Assembly: GCA_028023455.1 (NCBI GenBank)
Contig: JAQFVV010000113.1
Span: 682,001 to 746,000, forward strand
Reading direction: 5' to 3'
DNA length: 64,000 nt
DNA from: Epiperipatus broadwayi
Taxonomy: Eukaryota > Onychophora > Udeonychophora > Euonychophora > Peripatidae
Shown: one piece after another, positions 1 through 11,607 of the stretch
Layout: the number at the start of each line of letters is the position of its first letter
How positions within the stretch are numbered: the stretch's first letter is position 1
The notes under the pieces: model-generated
Told to the model about the DNA's origin: nothing
What the model saw: the letters and a program-made list of their open reading frames with translations, nothing else
Database searches by the model: none
Program-made: the position numbers and the translations under genes

Positions 1-149
1 AGCAAATCTTTAATAACATTATTTTTACACTCTTAGACAAAGATCCATTTTTAATCATTACTGACATAACAAATACTATTTAATCTATTAACAGATTGAT
101 ACATATTCTCAATATCCAAACTATAATTGATCCTTTATTAAACACATAA

Positions 150-350
150 AAAATTCTATATATATGTACATTATGTGGATGGTGTCTTTATTCATGCACT
201 GCAAAATACAATTAATCACATGTTCAGAGATTTGAACACAAATTCAGGCTTGAATTAGACAGTTAATCTGGAAGATAATAATATAATTCAATATTGGAAT
301 TTAAAATTAAAGCAGACACACAATGCATTCTAATATAAAATGGTTTTAAA
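150..350 (+). pseudogene. Possible PLE reverse-transcriptase scrap
   Basis: Translating + from about position 159 gives the peptide HYVDGVFIHALQNTINHMF, followed after stops by a stretch resembling the NNSIPFLD region that lies downstream of the catalytic YVDD in Penelope-like RTs. A similar YVDG variant occurs in the better supported PLE relic at 48.25 kb. The frame is broken by several stops and no other RT motif is found upstream because the window begins here. It could be chance similarity, so this is a weak call. Confidence 0.3.
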
Positions 351-1205
351 AAACCCCATATTAGAGGATACATAGATATAAAATCTAATGTACCTGAATT
401 TGTAGGGCTTAAAAACATTTTATACTGCAATAATTATTTATGTCAATATAAAGTGGTTAAAACTGAAAAGATTCAACATTATTGGCTAACTTGATAAAAG
501 CAGGATATTGCAGAACTTACATATATAGATATATAGAGCAATTCAAAACCAAAATTATTAATAAAACAAGCAATTGCTCTACCATATTTATCACATACAA
601 CTAATAAAATAACACAGCTATGCTTGGAAAAATTTAATGTCAGATTCAGAACTTCCATAAATTTAAACAAGCTCATTAACAATACAAAGAACAAAGATTT
701 TAACACTGGACTGGCCAATGTGGCCTATACTGTGGAATGCAGCAAAAAAATTATCCATGTGTATATTATAGTGAGATCAGGGTAAATTTTAGAACTGGAA
801 TGACTTAACACTCCTTAATGTACAAAAATCTAAGATTAAGCCTGAAGCATTTAATTTATCTGTCTTTTATAATCACAAAAAGAGAAAATGATCATAGCTC
901 TGATCTGAGTGCTGTTAAATTTATGTACACAGAGAGAAAATATTACAAACATGAAATAAAAGAACCATGGTTTATTAGACAAAATAAATATGCAATGAAC
1001 CAAAAAAACTAATAGTACTCAAATCAGCAAAAAATCAATGTTCTCACAAGACTGATCATAAATATGATGTGAAAGTGTTAAAAGTATAATTAGTATAATA
1101 AATATTATTAAATTTTATATTTAAACTCTATGAATATCTTTTCACATTAATATTTAAAATGACAAAATATGGAAACATAATTATATATTTATATAAATGA
1201 GGAGA
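351..1205. other. AT-rich stretch without recognised features
   Basis: Short open frames on both strands (for example minus 479-718) show no family motif. Nothing repeats elsewhere in the window. Confidence 0.5.
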
Positions 1206-1440
1206 TTATATCCTTGTAAACAGAGATAACTTTTTGTTAGATTTTATGTTGCTAAGAAATTATCAATTACTATTAATTGACAATCCCTGAGGCTAAACAC
1301 AATTTTTAATTAACCAAAAAGCTATCATAGGTTAATGAGAAAACTTGTTTAGCCTCAGGGATTGTCAATTACCTAGTAATTAATAGTTTCTTAGCAACAT
1401 CAAAAGCTACAAAAAGTTATCTCTGATTACATGGATATAA
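1206..1440. mobile_element. Foldback element, about 94-bp inverted arms
   Basis: Bases 1206-1299 and 1346-1440 are imperfect reverse complements around a 46-bp centre. The arms share, for example, GACAATCCCTGAGGCTAAAC on one side and its complement on the other. No coding capacity and no clear target-site duplication were seen. It is probably a MITE-like or PLE-derived palindrome, but its class is unknown. Confidence 0.7.
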
Positions 1441-2171
1441 TATTTTTATTTCTATTATTTATTTGAATAACAGTCCATGGAAATAGGTAATTCAACATAT
1501 ATATATAATTATCAAAAATTTGTAATTTATTATCAAAAGAACAAAGTTTGGAAAAAAAAATTTTTTTAAATTTGTATAGAAAAGATTAGGATTCATAAAA
1601 TGTTAAAAAAATGTATAAAACGAAATATATAGTGTAAATCTCAAATATTGAATATATTCTTATGTGTAGAACATTAAAGAAGAATAGATAAGAGGTAGAA
1701 TAAAAAGAAGAAAATAATCAATCTGTGGCAGACTGAAGAATCTCAACTGGATAAAGTAGTAAAAACAGTTTGGCAATGACAATGACCTATTATCATTATT
1801 CTGGAATTTAAAGTCTCAAATGTCATATGAACTCTTGAGCAGTTAACCATCATGATTATTTTATTCTTATATGGATAAATTAAAAGGTTTGAATATATTT
1901 TAAGAATAATTAATTTAATAAAAATTATATATATTAGAGTTTAGTTTAAAAATTAGGTTAAAATAGTTCAAATTAAATAAGAAAAATATAAATTAAATGC
2001 TCACCGATATTGAATGCTGTCTTTAGCATCAAAAAATGAATTGAAATGTAGTATTTTTACGCATAGAATCACCAAAAGTCATAATAACAGACATGATGAA
2101 GAAAATAAATAAATAATAGTATATACTCTTATTCTTCTCTTTTACTTTCTTTGTATATCTTCATATATTCA
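1441..2171. other. AT-rich stretch without recognised features
   Basis: Only A/T-rich sequence with short A and T runs. I recognise no gene and no repeat shared with the rest of the window. Confidence 0.5.
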
Positions 2172-2410
2172 TATATATATATATATTGCTTATAATATCT
2201 TCTTTCATATACACTTCAATGCAAATTAATTTTCTTAAAAAAACTTCTTTATTTTCCTTATAGTTTCGACTGTCGAGCAGTCTTCATCAGAGGTTGCTGA
2301 AGACTTCTGGACAGTCAAAACTATAAGGAAAATAAAGATGTTTTTTATGAAAATTAGTTTGCATTGAAGTGTATGCAGAAAAAGGTATTATAAGCAATAT
2401 ATATATATAT
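2172..2410. mobile_element. Foldback element with hammerhead-like core
   Basis: Arms 2172-2287 and 2294-2410 are inverted repeats that almost touch in the middle. Both run from an (AT)n tract through a shared segment to the centre. The left arm, read on the minus strand, carries the hammerhead-like motif at 2256-2296. The right arm carries a degenerate version (CTGAAGAC, then AAAACTATAAGG). The general plan matches the palindrome at 60.3 kb. Confidence 0.7.
2256..2296 (-). ncRNA. Hammerhead-ribozyme-like motif
   Basis: Read on the minus strand, the order is CTGATGA, one extra A, a perfect 5-bp helix II (GACTG with CAGTC, loop CTCGA), then GAAAC and TATAAGG. Three pairs (CCT with AGG) can form helix I next to a possible ATA cleavage triplet. 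CTGANGA and GAAA are the invariant hammerhead core. The extra A before helix II departs from the canonical core, so activity cannot be assumed. Confidence 0.5.
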
Positions 2411-2897
2411 GTGTGTGAAATAATTAATAAAGAAATTGAAAGTTTAATTCTGAAAGAAGACACAAAACATAGCAACATAAGTGAAATAGTTTAATAGGAA
2501 AAAAACAAGTGATGCAGTAAAAAACTCCAAACAATTTATTACTTAGAAGGTCATAAGAAATTTGAGCATCAGAAATGATGGAGATGGATCTCAAGCTCCA
2601 GGGTCTTCTACTCTGTGATTGCATTAAATAATGGAGGCCACCTAATTTGATAATCATATAGTGAAAAGATAGAAATAAATTTTGATTGCCTTAAATTGTG
2701 TAATAGTAGGTTGAATATAATATTAAGTGCAAATATGTACATTCCATATTTTGACCATTAATTTAATTTGATTTCAAATTTAAATAAATTAGCTAATAAA
2801 GTAAGTATTTAAAATTTTCAAAAATATATTATAAAAAATCAGTAGTAGAAGATCATAAAATAGATAATGGGAAAGTACATTCTAGTTTATTATTAAA

Positions 2898-3357
2898 CAT
2901 TGGATGTCTAAAAAATTTTGAACTTTATTTAAACTTTTCAAATACAAACAACTGTTAGTAATAACACACAAATAGATAACTCAGGTTAGTAGATTATGCA
3001 ATCTTTCTAGTGGTATTATTCTCCATACTTCTTCAGATGGTGCTGGCCTGACCAGTGGCAATATTAGCATAGCAGTCAATCTTGCATTTCAAATACAAAC
3101 AACTGTTACTAATAACCCTCAAATAGACAACACAGGTTAGTAAATTATAAATGATTCAAATGGTATTATTCTTTACTCTTCTTCAGATGGTGCTGGCCTG
3201 ACCAATGACAATATTAGCATAGGAGCCAAACTTAAATCTTGAATTTTAAAGAATTCCCTAAACAACTGAGCATTGTCTATTTGTGTCTCATTCCTAGCAA
3301 TTGTTTATATTTGAAAAGTTTAAATAAAGTTTAAAATTTTCTAGACATTCAACATTT
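2898..3357. mobile_element. Family P composite: two direct copies plus inverted end
   Basis: A segment starting ACATTGGATGTC and running into TTTCAAATACAAACAACTGTTA is followed by a second direct copy from about 3090. The start of the first copy returns as its complement at about 3270-3357. Each direct copy contains, on the minus strand, CTGAAGAAG followed by a degraded helix and GAAA/TGAA (3004-3036 and 3150-3186). Related single copies lie at 25.2 and 32.0 kb. Confidence 0.7.
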
Positions 3358-5100
3358 AAAGATAGATGCTGGAAATAGTCCAACATATTACCACATCTAA
3401 TATACCATCATCATAAACCTTCAGGCAAATATTATATTCTTAAATTTCAATAAAAATATGATTGACCAAATTAATGAAAGCAATATACAAATCATATTTT
3501 TATTTATAACCTACAGTGTTTTTGATTCTTTAAAGCTATGATGAATCTCTAGTATTCTTTCACCTATGATTATAATCAGTATGCAAGATTTGCAACAAGA
3601 AAATCATTAAAATTCTAACTTAATTATGGAAAGTAAACTATTATTTATTTAAGTAGTTGAATGGCCAAATTAAAAAAAAAGTTATGATATTAAGCCAAAT
3701 TTAACTGTAATAATTAAATGTATTAACACACAAAAAAAGAACACTTTAAAAAGTTATTAAAAAACAAGAAATTTTAAAACATCACACTCAAAAAAGCCGT
3801 TAATTAATAATGAAATGATCAATAAATAATGACAAGGAAAATTTCCAATGATATGAAAAGAAGAACAGATAAAGCAGAAGAAAAATTTGAAAAGAAAAAA
3901 TGAGACTGAAATAATTGCAAAACATATTGAATAGATTTCACTTCATATATAATGGAATATAATAATAATAAATGGTTAATAAAAAATCATGCACTTGTGG
4001 TAGGAAATAATCAATAGTTACTAATAAAAAAAAAATGTATTTATTGAAAGTGTAGAATATATATTGTACCGATGTAGGGTCGTTACATAATATTTTTAGC
4101 ATTTATCAAGAGTGAATTTTAATGAAAGAAAATTTAAGAAAATATTATTTTTAAAGTTTGAAAAAAAAAGATTTTCATGAAAGTTTGAGAAAAAGAAAAA
4201 AACAAAAGAAAAGGGAGGGGAAAGGATTTCGGTAATGAATAATAATTAAAGGGAAAAATGATTAACATTGTTATTTTTAAATTAATGTATAACATAGATG
4301 TCTAGCTTTTGTCTTATAATATGGAAGTAGTGGAATGTGTGAGTCTATAAATAAAATTTAAAAGAAAGGAATTTTCTTAAAATGATAAAATTGAAAGCTA
4401 ATGCAATGCAAATAAAAGAACTGAAATCTTAAAATCAAAACAAAGGAAATATAATTAACAAACAAAGGAATTAAGTACTTCTGTTTGATTAAAATAAAAA
4501 GCCAATGGAAAGACTATAACGAATCTTAAACTCTTAAACAAAAGGAATAGAAATCCAATAGGATTGCAGCAGACTACTCAATCAATCCTGAGATAAGGAA
4601 CAACACTGTCTATATAAGTGAGATTTTGTATTGTTATAAAATTGTTCATTAAAAAGTCATTAATTAATAAATAATTAATCAGAATTCGTCAAAATTTGAT
4701 CTAAAAATATTGAAATAACTCAGAATGAATATCCTATCATATAGAATGTGTTGCTGAACCCATTGGATCATGCTGCTGGCCTCAACCTTCTCTGCAGTAA
4801 TATCAGCAGTTAGTTCAAGGAAGAAATTATGTTCATGTGAAAACTAGAAATCATCAGAGTATCCATGCCAATATCCACAAGTAATTCATATACACATCAT
4901 AAAATAAATAAAAAATACCTATGAGGAATCAACACCAACCGATTGGAATCAGGAGAATCAGCAGAAAGCTACGTTTTCTTATTTGCGTATGAAAGTGTTT
5001 AAATCCTAGGTAAATCTTTTACTTTTTGTCTTCAAAATCTTAATTCATAGCCATAAATAAGTGAGAGAAAACTTTTAGACATCTCAAGAACTATAATTCA
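3358..5100. other. AT-rich stretch without recognised features
   Basis: Purine-rich patches (around 3840-3910 and 4180-4240) and A/T runs only. I found no coding similarity and no repeat shared with other parts of the window. Confidence 0.5.
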
Positions 5101-5520
5101 GATTTAATCAAGGGTAAACATGAATTTGCCAGATCATGACACCAGAGTGTTTCTTGTCGAATTATTAAAAAATTTCTCATGAAATATCTATCAAATACAC
5201 AGTGGCATAAAATTATATTATAAAAAAATAATTAAATATCTGATAAAAAATAAGAACATATTTATCCTACCAACATTCATAATTATAGTCCATTGTAACT
5301 TTCGCTTATACAAGCAATAAAATTCACAAATTGGCGTCAGTCCGAAAACTACAATGGACAGTAAAGACAGTAATTATAAATGTTGGTAAGATAAATATGT
5401 TGTTACTTTAATAAATTATTGTTTATCAGATATTTAATTATTTTTTTATAATATAATTTTGACAAGAAACACTCTGGTGTTGAGATCTGGCAAATTCATG
5501 TTTACCTAATCAAGTATAGA
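5101..5520. mobile_element. Large foldback element, about 190-bp arms
   Basis: The left arm (about 5105-5300) and right arm (about 5340-5515) are reverse complements over the segments GGTAAACATGAATTTGCCAG, AGAGTGTTTCTTGTC and TAATTAAATATCTGATA. The centre contains the inverted pair TCCATTGTA / TACAATGGA around ACTTTCG and CCGAAAAC. There is no open frame. It is most likely a non-autonomous palindromic element. Confidence 0.7.
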
Positions 5521-7007
5521 ACTATTAATTTCCATGATATAACTACATGCATTAGCTTTCATAATAAGACTTTAAAATGAAATATCTCATTAATTATGTG
5601 GGTGTGTCATATGATTAAATATGTGTTTATTTTATTTATTATTTAAATGTATATGTGTGTGATTTGAAACATATTAAAATGTATACTTTAATAGAATGTG
5701 TGTACGTGTTTTTACTGTAAGGCAAGAGTGGAGCATTTAATGAAAGAAAGCTGGATATAAAATATTTTAATTATCGTTAGGTAGATAATTTGATATAATG
5801 TTAAAAGTAAGGGAGGGATTTATGTGGAAGAATTAAATAATGCATAAGTATTCTATTAATCAATTATTTGTGATATAAATGTTGAAAAGTAGACCTTCAT
5901 AGTGTAGGCAGAGAATTGGGAATAGTTATTACATAGTAATTAACTGGCACCTAAAGGTTTTTCCTTAAAATAAATAAAGTGCTTGGATGGCCAGTGCTAT
6001 AATTTAGTAACAGAGAGTTGGTATTATTGGTAGCTTGCTACCAGTGATATTATTATCTCCACCTGAAGGATCGGAAGCCTTTAAAGATAGTGATAGAGAC
6101 TAAATGAAAGGGGTAGAAATAACTAAATCTAAAAGAATAGATTTTTCCCATTCATGTTTACAAAGAAAGATGTCGTATGGTACAATATATATATATATAT
6201 TGTAGCATAATATTTTGGTACAAATTCTATTATGTTAGGTAAAGTGTGAACTGTTTAAAAATTTTCTTAATTATATATTTTATAATAGATAGGTAGATCA
6301 AGTGATAGGTTAAAAGTAAAATACCATAAAGTCAATATGCAGTCGGATAATTTTTTTCTTTTTTAAACTTTAAATAATATTAAAAAAGTAAATGGCAATG
6401 AAATTGAAATCAGATAGCGCCTTTAAACAAATACACATTTTCTTTATAACAATTTTAAAAAGAAAACAATTAGTGAATTGTTTAAAGATGGCTATAAACC
6501 ATGTAGTCACAGAATAGTGTTTGTTGAATAAACAGTAAGTGATGCCATACATAATACAAACCATATTAAATTATAATATTTACAACAAGTTCAAAACAAA
6601 TCAACTATCTATTAAATCAGCAAAAATGCTAGTAGTTACAAATATATAAATTTTTTTTATTACATTTAGTATAATTGTGTGTGCATGTATAAATAATATT
6701 CACAAAATTAGAAAAATGTGCTAGAAAGACCAATAAAACAATTCACTGAAAAATCTGATAATTAAATGTTTAAACTTAATAAAGGTATAAAAAATAACAG
6801 ATCATAATATCCAATAAAATTATTGATATTTAATTTTTTTGAAATTTTACTGAGTTAAATAATGTTTATTGACAAAAATTTATTATTCTAATGAATTTAA
6901 AAAGGGAGTAATTGAGATTATAAAAAGAATATGTATTTCTTTATTTTTATTTTTATAATAAGTTGATGTAAAATATTCTATTTTTGTTATTTTGTATTTC
7001 AAAATGA
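5521..7007. other. AT-rich stretch without recognised features
   Basis: Contains an (AT)n tract near 6185 and long A/T-rich sequence. Open frames at 6370-6564 and 6883-7092 on the minus strand have no recognisable domain. Confidence 0.5.
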
Positions 7008-7140
7008 TTTCAGATTCGCGCCAATTGAGAGAAAACCCTAAAATCTCGTCTGAAAATTTATGGAAACTATCCAGAAATCTACTATAAAGCAAGATGCATT
7101 ATGGGAAAATTTGACGTCATTTAAAAAAAACTTATAAATG
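7008..7140 (+). promoter_or_regulatory. Promoter-like motif cluster
   Basis: Within 130 bp lie TTCGCGCCAAT at about 7014 (E2F-like plus CCAAT), GCATTATGGGAA at about 7097 (core of the SBS/ZNF143-type motif), a full CRE palindrome TGACGTCA at 7112-7119 and a TATA-like CTTATAAATG at 7131. Such motifs cluster in animal core promoters. The following 200 bp are less A/T-rich than the surroundings, but I found no open frame starting there, so any gene would have a noncoding first exon. Chance occurrence is possible. Confidence 0.3.
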
Positions 7141-8685
7141 CCGGCAAATTTTAAATGAAAGGACTTCCTTTAGAATTTTCAGTGCAATCTGCACTCAATC
7201 GTGTCTTTATCCAAAATCACCATATTGTATTGACCTACATGAAGATAGCTGAGTAGAGCACGTTATTTTGGAAGTCTGTCCAAGACGGATCACATCTCCA
7301 CTTCGTTTCCATAACATCAATGAATATATGCTAAATTGAAATATAAAAGCAAAAGGAAAAACAACGCACTTATTAAAATTTCAAATTCTAGAACGTCCTA
7401 TGAAATTTGTCTAAAAGATTATATTGCTATATTGTGTCTCTTCAATTATAAAAGAATATGCTTTTAAAATTTGGGTCCTTAAAAATTGTAGTTGTTATCC
7501 TGGGATTTTTATCCAGAACATGCAGCATTTGGTAAACAATTACAAAAATGCCTCTTATCTGAAAATAAATAATATATTGCTAGTCAAAAGAAACAACTAA
7601 AGTAGTTTTTAAAATCATCATAGGAACAAATGCAGTGAAGTGATTTGCATACTAGTCTGATTAAGGTGTCATTTGAAGATTTTACTTGTTTTTATATATA
7701 TATATGCAACAGTCAAAAGAATTAAGAAAGATTACAGATATTTCAAGATATATGTTTAGTATTAGAAATGAAAAATTTCCATGATGAATTAATTTAATTG
7801 GGATTATTTTGATCTTCAGTAAACTTAAATAATAGTGCTACAATAGTTAAATTTGCTGTTGTTCACGAGTCCTATTATTGGTAAATTTGGAATATTCGAT
7901 ATTTTAAATGCCATATAAACGCTATATGAATAGCTTATTTCTTTTCAGTTTTAATTAATATGTCAATAAATTCTTAGAGTAATAAATGTATCAAATATGA
8001 CCATATATGTTATAGCGGAAACCCAAGTAGAATAGTTTATATTCATATATAAAGGTAAAGTGTGACAGATGAGAGTGAAATACATTTTAAATCCTTTGAG
8101 TTAGAAAGAGATTGCGTTCTTAAACATTATTTTTTTATTTTTAAATATCAATTTTAATTGAACAAAAACCATCTTGAATGAGTAGTAAAACTTTTCAGAA
8201 AAAGGGTTTATTTATATTTAGCTCACCGAATATCAGTGTTAAAATATGTGCTAGAAATTAATTTAAAGTTACGAATTGAGGTTTGCCGGTGTGCTATTTA
8301 ATACATATACCATTTTCCTTAGTATGGTCAGAAAATATTCAACTACTTTATTGTATATATATATTTATAAAATAAACACCGTAATAACACAGTTTGAATT
8401 CGAACTCAAGTGGCTGGAGAAATTGACCAACATATTAAGAATTAAATTTATAATTTTGAGGACACTTTATCCTATTATATATTCAAGATAAAAGTGTGAT
8501 AAATACAGTAATCTCCTTCTACATGTAAATCATATTGCCACACACACACATCTTGATTCTATTCACCAAAAGTAGCTATACTTTATTCACTATACATACT
8601 TCCAAAAAAGCAATATACATTCCATTTTAATATTTGCTATTATGTTATTGTTATATTTTGTTTTTTTTATTTTTTATTTATATGA
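7141..8685. other. Mostly unrecognised AT-rich sequence
   Basis: The first 200 bp are moderately GC-richer than their surroundings. The rest is A/T-rich with no shared repeat. The 71-residue open frame at 8276-8491 shows no known motif. Confidence 0.4.
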
Positions 8686-8814
8686 AATAAACATTGTTGT
8701 TATTTAAAAATCGTATGGTATTTATTTTTTGATCATTATCTAAATTTAAATTGTATTAAGATAATGATCAAAAAATAAATACCATACGATTTTAAAATAA
8801 CAACAATGTTTATT
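8686..8814. repeat. Near-perfect 56-bp inverted repeat (hairpin)
   Basis: Bases 8686-8741 and 8759-8814 are reverse complements with about one mismatch, around a 17-bp A/T loop. Such low divergence next to older, decayed palindromes suggests a recent origin or active gene conversion. Confidence 0.85.
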
Positions 8815-9586
8815 ATAGTTATTATTTGAACCTAGAAAATTAAAGGTAGAAAACGTAAATAAAAGCCCTTATGCATATATTTAAGTTGTAAGTAGTAAAT
8901 ATTTATTAAAGAAAAACCGTGAGGTAATTAATCCGTAATTAATCCGATTAGTCTTAATAAATGATTATAAATATAAACACCGAGATTATGTAATTTATGA
9001 TTAGATAAAGGAAAGTCATATAAGCCTGAAATTAATTAGTAATAAACCAGTAATTGTTAATGTAATAACGTTTATATTATACTCTGAAAGTTTAATGGTA
9101 AAAATTTCAAATCCCTGAAAAATTATGTTTATATTTATTTGGAAAAATTAGAGTGTGTGCACTGGCGTGGATTAGGATTTTATAAAGGCTCAATCATACG
9201 CGAATGTATTTTAAATATACGCCGGTAAAACAGAAAGGGCGTTTTTAGCTTCTCTCTTTCCGATTTCCGTTTTAAAATAGTTAACCTCTTACTTATCGAG
9301 TCTCTTCAAATTTTAGAGATTACAATATATATATGAAATAGAAATAATGCATACCGCAAGCTGAAATTATGTAAAATATGGGACGTTTCAAATATATATT
9401 TAATGACAATCTAATCTCAGATCTTGTAGAATATAAAATAAATCATGATGAACTAAATCACACCATAATTTAGTAAAGACCAAAATAGAAAAAAAAAGTA
9501 TTCAGACAATTAATGAATTTTCAGTTGAAAGGATAAACACACACGAAAAAACATCGGGGGGGGGGGGAAGTAATTAATATCACAAA
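8815..9586. other. Unrecognised sequence with poly-G run
   Basis: A modestly GC-richer patch lies at 9150-9260 and an uninterrupted G run at about 9556-9567. No gene or known repeat was seen. Confidence 0.5.
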
Positions 9587-9806
9587 TACAATTAACTTCA
9601 TTTATATTGTAGATAATGTATTTTTAAAGTTATAAAAAGAAACATTTCTGATATATTAAATTTTTTATTTGAAGAATAATTTCAGTTTTAAAGAAGTACA
9701 ATTAATTTCACTTATGTTGCAGATAATTTATTTTTAAAGTTATAAAGAGAAACAATTCTGATGTATTAAATTTTTTACTTAAAGAATGATTTCAGTTTTA
9801 AAGAAG
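9587..9806. repeat. Two-unit tandem repeat, 110-bp period
   Basis: Unit 1 (9587-9696) and unit 2 (9697-9806) align end to end, both starting TACAATTAA and ending with TTTCAGTTTTAAAGAAG. They differ by scattered substitutions, so this is an old duplication. Confidence 0.8.
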
Positions 9807-10043
9807 GATAATTATAAAAGGTGCAGTTAGAATTATAACAATTGTTATTAAATCATCAAAAAAATAAATTTTATATTTAAACCATTAAGCATCACATGTT
9901 CACCATCTCTTATACTAGCACATAATTGTTTTTAAACAAGGCAAAACTCTCCATACAGTAGTGCCACCCTGTGCCAACCAGAGTAATCAATGGATGCCAG
10001 AAGGCTTGTGCATAAAATCCCTATCTAATTCCTACTCATCCAA

Positions 10044-10087
10044 TATCCCCAGACTAGTTTCTGGCTTGTGGCCTTCATCAGTGAGAA
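10044..10087 (-). ncRNA. Hammerhead-like motif, family A left half
   Basis: On the minus strand: CTGATGA, A, a GGC/GCC helix II with loop CACAA, A, then GAAACTAGTC and TGGGGAT. The last GTC is a typical cleavage triplet. The bases flanking the core (TCTCA before, TGGGGA after) can form helix I, and ACTAGT is self-complementary, as in minimal hammerheads that work as dimers. An A·A mismatch replaces the canonical G-C at the base of helix II. Confidence 0.55.
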
Positions 10088-10710
10088 GCTTTGGATGTGA
10101 GAGCACTGCACTTAAATCTTAGGATCTAATTCAACCCTCCAGCAACCACCTTTTATCTCCACTTAACTACAAAACTATGAGAATGAAATTGAAAACACAA
10201 TAATATTTCCAATCTAAGCTCAATAGGTGTTTTTGGCTCTTTAACAACCATAACCACCACTATCCTATTAGGCAGGACTGGTGTTAAATAATTAAGCATC
10301 ATATGATCATAATCTTTTATACTAACACATAATTGTTTTTAAATAAGGTAAAACTCTCCATATCCTGGTTGGCACAGGGTGGCACTACTGTATGGAGAGT
10401 TTTGCCTTGTTTAAAAACAAATATGTGCTAGTATAAGAGATGGTGATCATGTGATGCTTAATGGTTTAACACCAATCCTGCCTAATAGGATAGTGGTGGC
10501 TATGGTTGTTAAAGAGCCAAAGACATGAAAATGTATGGGTGCTGAACTGAGTTCAGACCCAGATGACTATATAAGCTATTGACTTTAGATTGAAAATATT
10601 ATTGTGTTTTCAATTTCATTCTCATAGTTTTGTAGTTAAGTAGAGATAAAAGGTGGTTGCTGGAGGATTGCATTAGATACTAAGATCTAGGTGCAGTGCT
10701 CTCAGATCCA

Positions 10711-10757
10711 AAGCTTCTCACTGATGAAGGCTACAAGCCAGAAACTAGTCTGGGGAT
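10711..10757 (+). ncRNA. Hammerhead-like motif, family A right half
   Basis: Plus-strand copy of the motif in the left half: CTGATGA at 10720, GGC/GCC helix, GAAAC at 10741 and GTC at 10748. All invariant core bases are retained, although the surrounding unit has diverged. Confidence 0.55.
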
Positions 10758-10878
10758 ATTGGATGAATAGGCATTAGATAGGGATTTTATGCACAAGCTG
10801 GCATCCATTGATTACTCTGATTGGCACAGGGTGGCACTACTGTATGGAGAGTTTTGCCTTGTTTAAATTTTATATTTA

Positions 10879-11340
10879 TTTGTTAGTCTTATTAGATAAA
10901 TATATAGCTTTTTATCCCAAGATATATATATAAGCAGGGAAGTTTTAACAGGAGAATTTTAAACATCAATGCATTTTAGATAGATGTAGCTAGAGAATTT
11001 CTTTAGGATTTGGATTAGAATATAAATAATTTGTTCTAAGGTAGATCATCATGTAGGAAAAAGATAAAAGTTTACACATAAATCTCTGCTATAGCAAATG
11101 ATTCTTTGTGTTTGGCAAGTAAACTTATAAATTATATATCATAAAGTAATATGCAGTTTAAGATTATGGTAATTGAAGTTATCTAATCACTTTATTACAA
11201 CTAATTTTTTATAGACTTATTTGGAAAGAAAAAATATTTTATAGGATCCATCATTGGCTTTATTTGTACATGTTATATATAAATATATTTTCACTGAAAT
11301 ATATATAATACAAACAAAATGTCCTTTAATTAAAAAAACT
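10879..11340. other. AT-rich stretch without recognised features
   Basis: Only short (AT)n tracts; no gene or shared repeat seen. Confidence 0.5.
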
Positions 11341-11607
11341 ATTGTAATAACAATAAAAATAATAAATATAATGGTAATAAACTATTATATATAGTTTTTC
11401 AATTCGCAAAAGTACTTTTGGTTAATTTCTTAACCTATCTCAACTGCCGTTAAACTAAAAAAAAAAAAAAAACGGAAGTAAACAGTTGGAATTTGAATTG
11501 ATGACGTTTGTTTCCGTTTTTTTTTTTTTAAATTTAACGGCAGTTGAGATGCGGATTATAATAGTTTATTACTGTTATATTTATTATTTTTATTGTTATA
11601 TATATAT
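11341..11607. mobile_element. Foldback element with A/T-run arms
   Basis: TCTCAACTGCCGTTAAA followed by an A run and CGGAAG (left, to about 11480) faces CTTCCGTTTT with a T run and TTTAACGGCAGTTGAGA (right, from about 11505). The outer parts ATAATAAATATAATGGTAAT and ATTACTGTTATATTTATTAT also pair. It is a complete palindrome of about 265 bp with a 25-bp centre. Confidence 0.75.

Larger units (their letters stand above)
9880..10864. mobile_element. Family A palindromic element, 14-bp TSD
   Basis: A 985-bp insertion flanked by the direct repeat AAATTTTATATTTA (9866-9879 and 10865-10878). Inside, a left half containing one full unit and the start of another is followed from about 10370 by an inverted half of similar length, so nearly the whole element folds back on itself. 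One end (end X) reads AACAAGGCAAAACTCTCC in inverted orientation. The other end (end Y) carries CATCACATG. Each half holds one hammerhead-like motif. There is no open frame, so it must depend on another element's enzymes. The TSD fits target-primed retrotransposition better than a cut-and-paste transposon. Confidence 0.85.

Noticed and set aside
6071-6085. A second Illumina adapter (GATCGGAAG)
   Set aside because: Only nine bases match and the sequence then departs, which is expected by chance in 64 kb.
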